Below, in pieces: positions 63,292-64,000 of a stretch of 64,000 nt of DNA. The stretch's first letter is position 1. Each line of letters starts with the position of its first letter. The translations under genes and the position numbers were made by a program. The notes beneath the pieces were generated by a model that did no database searches, was not told the origin of the DNA, and saw only the letters and a program-made list of their open reading frames with translations. The DNA comes from Tillus elongatus (Eukaryota > Arthropoda > Insecta > Coleoptera > Cleridae): assembly GCA_964006375.1 (NCBI GenBank), contig OZ023263.1, forward strand, positions 134,970,370 through 135,034,369. Direction: 5' to 3'.

Positions 63292-64000
63292 CCACCACAG
63301 CCATCCAACAGTTTTCCCACCAGAAAATTAGATAAATCTTCAAATTCCTTTTCTCTACAAGGCAATGTTTTTGGCACATAAGAAACATGGAGCTGGCTCC
63401 TAGCTTTCATTAAAGGAGTAGTGTTTAAAGACAAGGATTTATTCCTAGATTGTACAGAGGGTGTTATACTTCCATTTCTTAATAATTTCACACGACTTCT
63501 TGGTGTACCTTTTGGTGTACCTTTTTGTGTGCTTTTGTGTGTACTTTCCAATAACATATTTCTCAGTTTTGGAGTCAAATGAGTATTTTCACTGTTTTTT
63601 AACCTTGGTGTTTTCTTTGGAGTAATACATAGTTCATCAAAGTCTCTCTTTGGGATTCTCGTCTGACGTTTGCTAAAGATTACAAGACTGGGACTGTCAC
63701 TTTCAGATTCACTTTCTGAAATATAGTAGTAAAATTTGCCGGCCCTTGCAGTGGTTCTTTTCTTATCCTGGGGCGTTTTTAACAAGTTACTCTCTACGAC
63801 CACATCTGGTGACTCAACTCTATTTTCTTTATTGTCAATATTAATGTTATCATTACTCTCAGTGTTTATTGATGCTAACCTAGGTCGTTTTTGTGGGCTA
63901 AATTTTATTGGTGAAATATACTCGGCATAAGAAATACGCTGAATATTTCGCTGTGATTTACGAACTGAAGAAACTGTTCTTGTACTTCTCCTATGTCCGT
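63292..64000 (-). CDS. ORC1 exon (disordered linker and AAA+ start), continues past window
   Basis: Open on the minus strand from the window edge to donor GGTGG|GTAAGT at 63,292/63,291. The upstream part is basic and polar (SVRKSQRNIQRISYAEYISP, SPQKRPRLASINT). Next come an acidic SESESESDSPS patch and many Ser/Thr-Pro sites (TPKKTPRL, TPKLRN, GTPKGTPRS), which are possible CDK sites in the disordered linker of ORC1. The end, PCREKEFEDLSNFLVGKLL then DGCGG, is the first helix of the AAA+ domain. The BAH domain and start codon must lie to the right. No stop occurs before position 64,000. Confidence 0.93.

Overview
This is eukaryotic, AT-rich, repeat-dense DNA, most likely from an insect (arthropod at minimum). 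It holds one recognisable host gene: five exons of the origin recognition complex subunit 1 gene (ORC1) on the minus strand, at about 47.2-64.0 kb, with canonical splice sites. The gene runs off the right edge, and its last exons were not found. Most of the rest is transposable elements, many inside one another. No CRISPR array, tRNA or rRNA was seen.

Layout. 0-2 kb: a dispersed repeat split by an 832-bp foldback element with an 8-bp target duplication. 2-15 kb: a four-part nest. A plus-strand I/R1-type LINE (copy A) carries an antisense fragment of its own family and a minus-strand CR1/Jockey-like LINE (C). C in turn carries a second copy of A's family (B), bounded by a perfect 14-bp duplication. 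15.9-16.1 kb: a 250-bp (TA)n array. 16.6-19.2 kb and 45.07-47.0 kb: the two halves of what looks like one LINE (D), separated by 25.9 kb of later insertions. 21.6-22.3 kb: a 745-bp (CA)n array. 37.2-43.6 kb: a foldback DNA element, a dispersed-repeat copy and a third LINE (E), all separated by (TA)n arrays. The large ORC1 introns hold a piggyBac-like pseudogene, an apparently intact short-LTR Gypsy element (54.1-58.9 kb), a Penelope-like GIY-YIG remnant with a possible hammerhead motif, and a small foldback element.

The most interesting object is a 14.7-kb Ty3/Gypsy element at 22,346-37,074. Its 1.3-kb LTRs differ at only about ten bases plus two indels. Besides gag, protease, reverse transcriptase, RNase H and integrase it appears to carry three unusual things: (1) a textbook -1 frameshift signal (G GGA AAC then TAA, followed by a strong hairpin) that links gag-pro to pol in exactly the frame pol uses; (2) a segment between RNase H and integrase that resembles a macro (ADP-ribose-binding) domain without its glycine-rich loop; (3) a third reading frame resembling the envelope glycoprotein of chuviruses (negative-strand RNA viruses of arthropods). 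This copy has three in-frame TGA codons in gag-pol and one TAA in env, so as assembled it is probably not autonomous. Family names were assigned by reading motifs; no database search was run.
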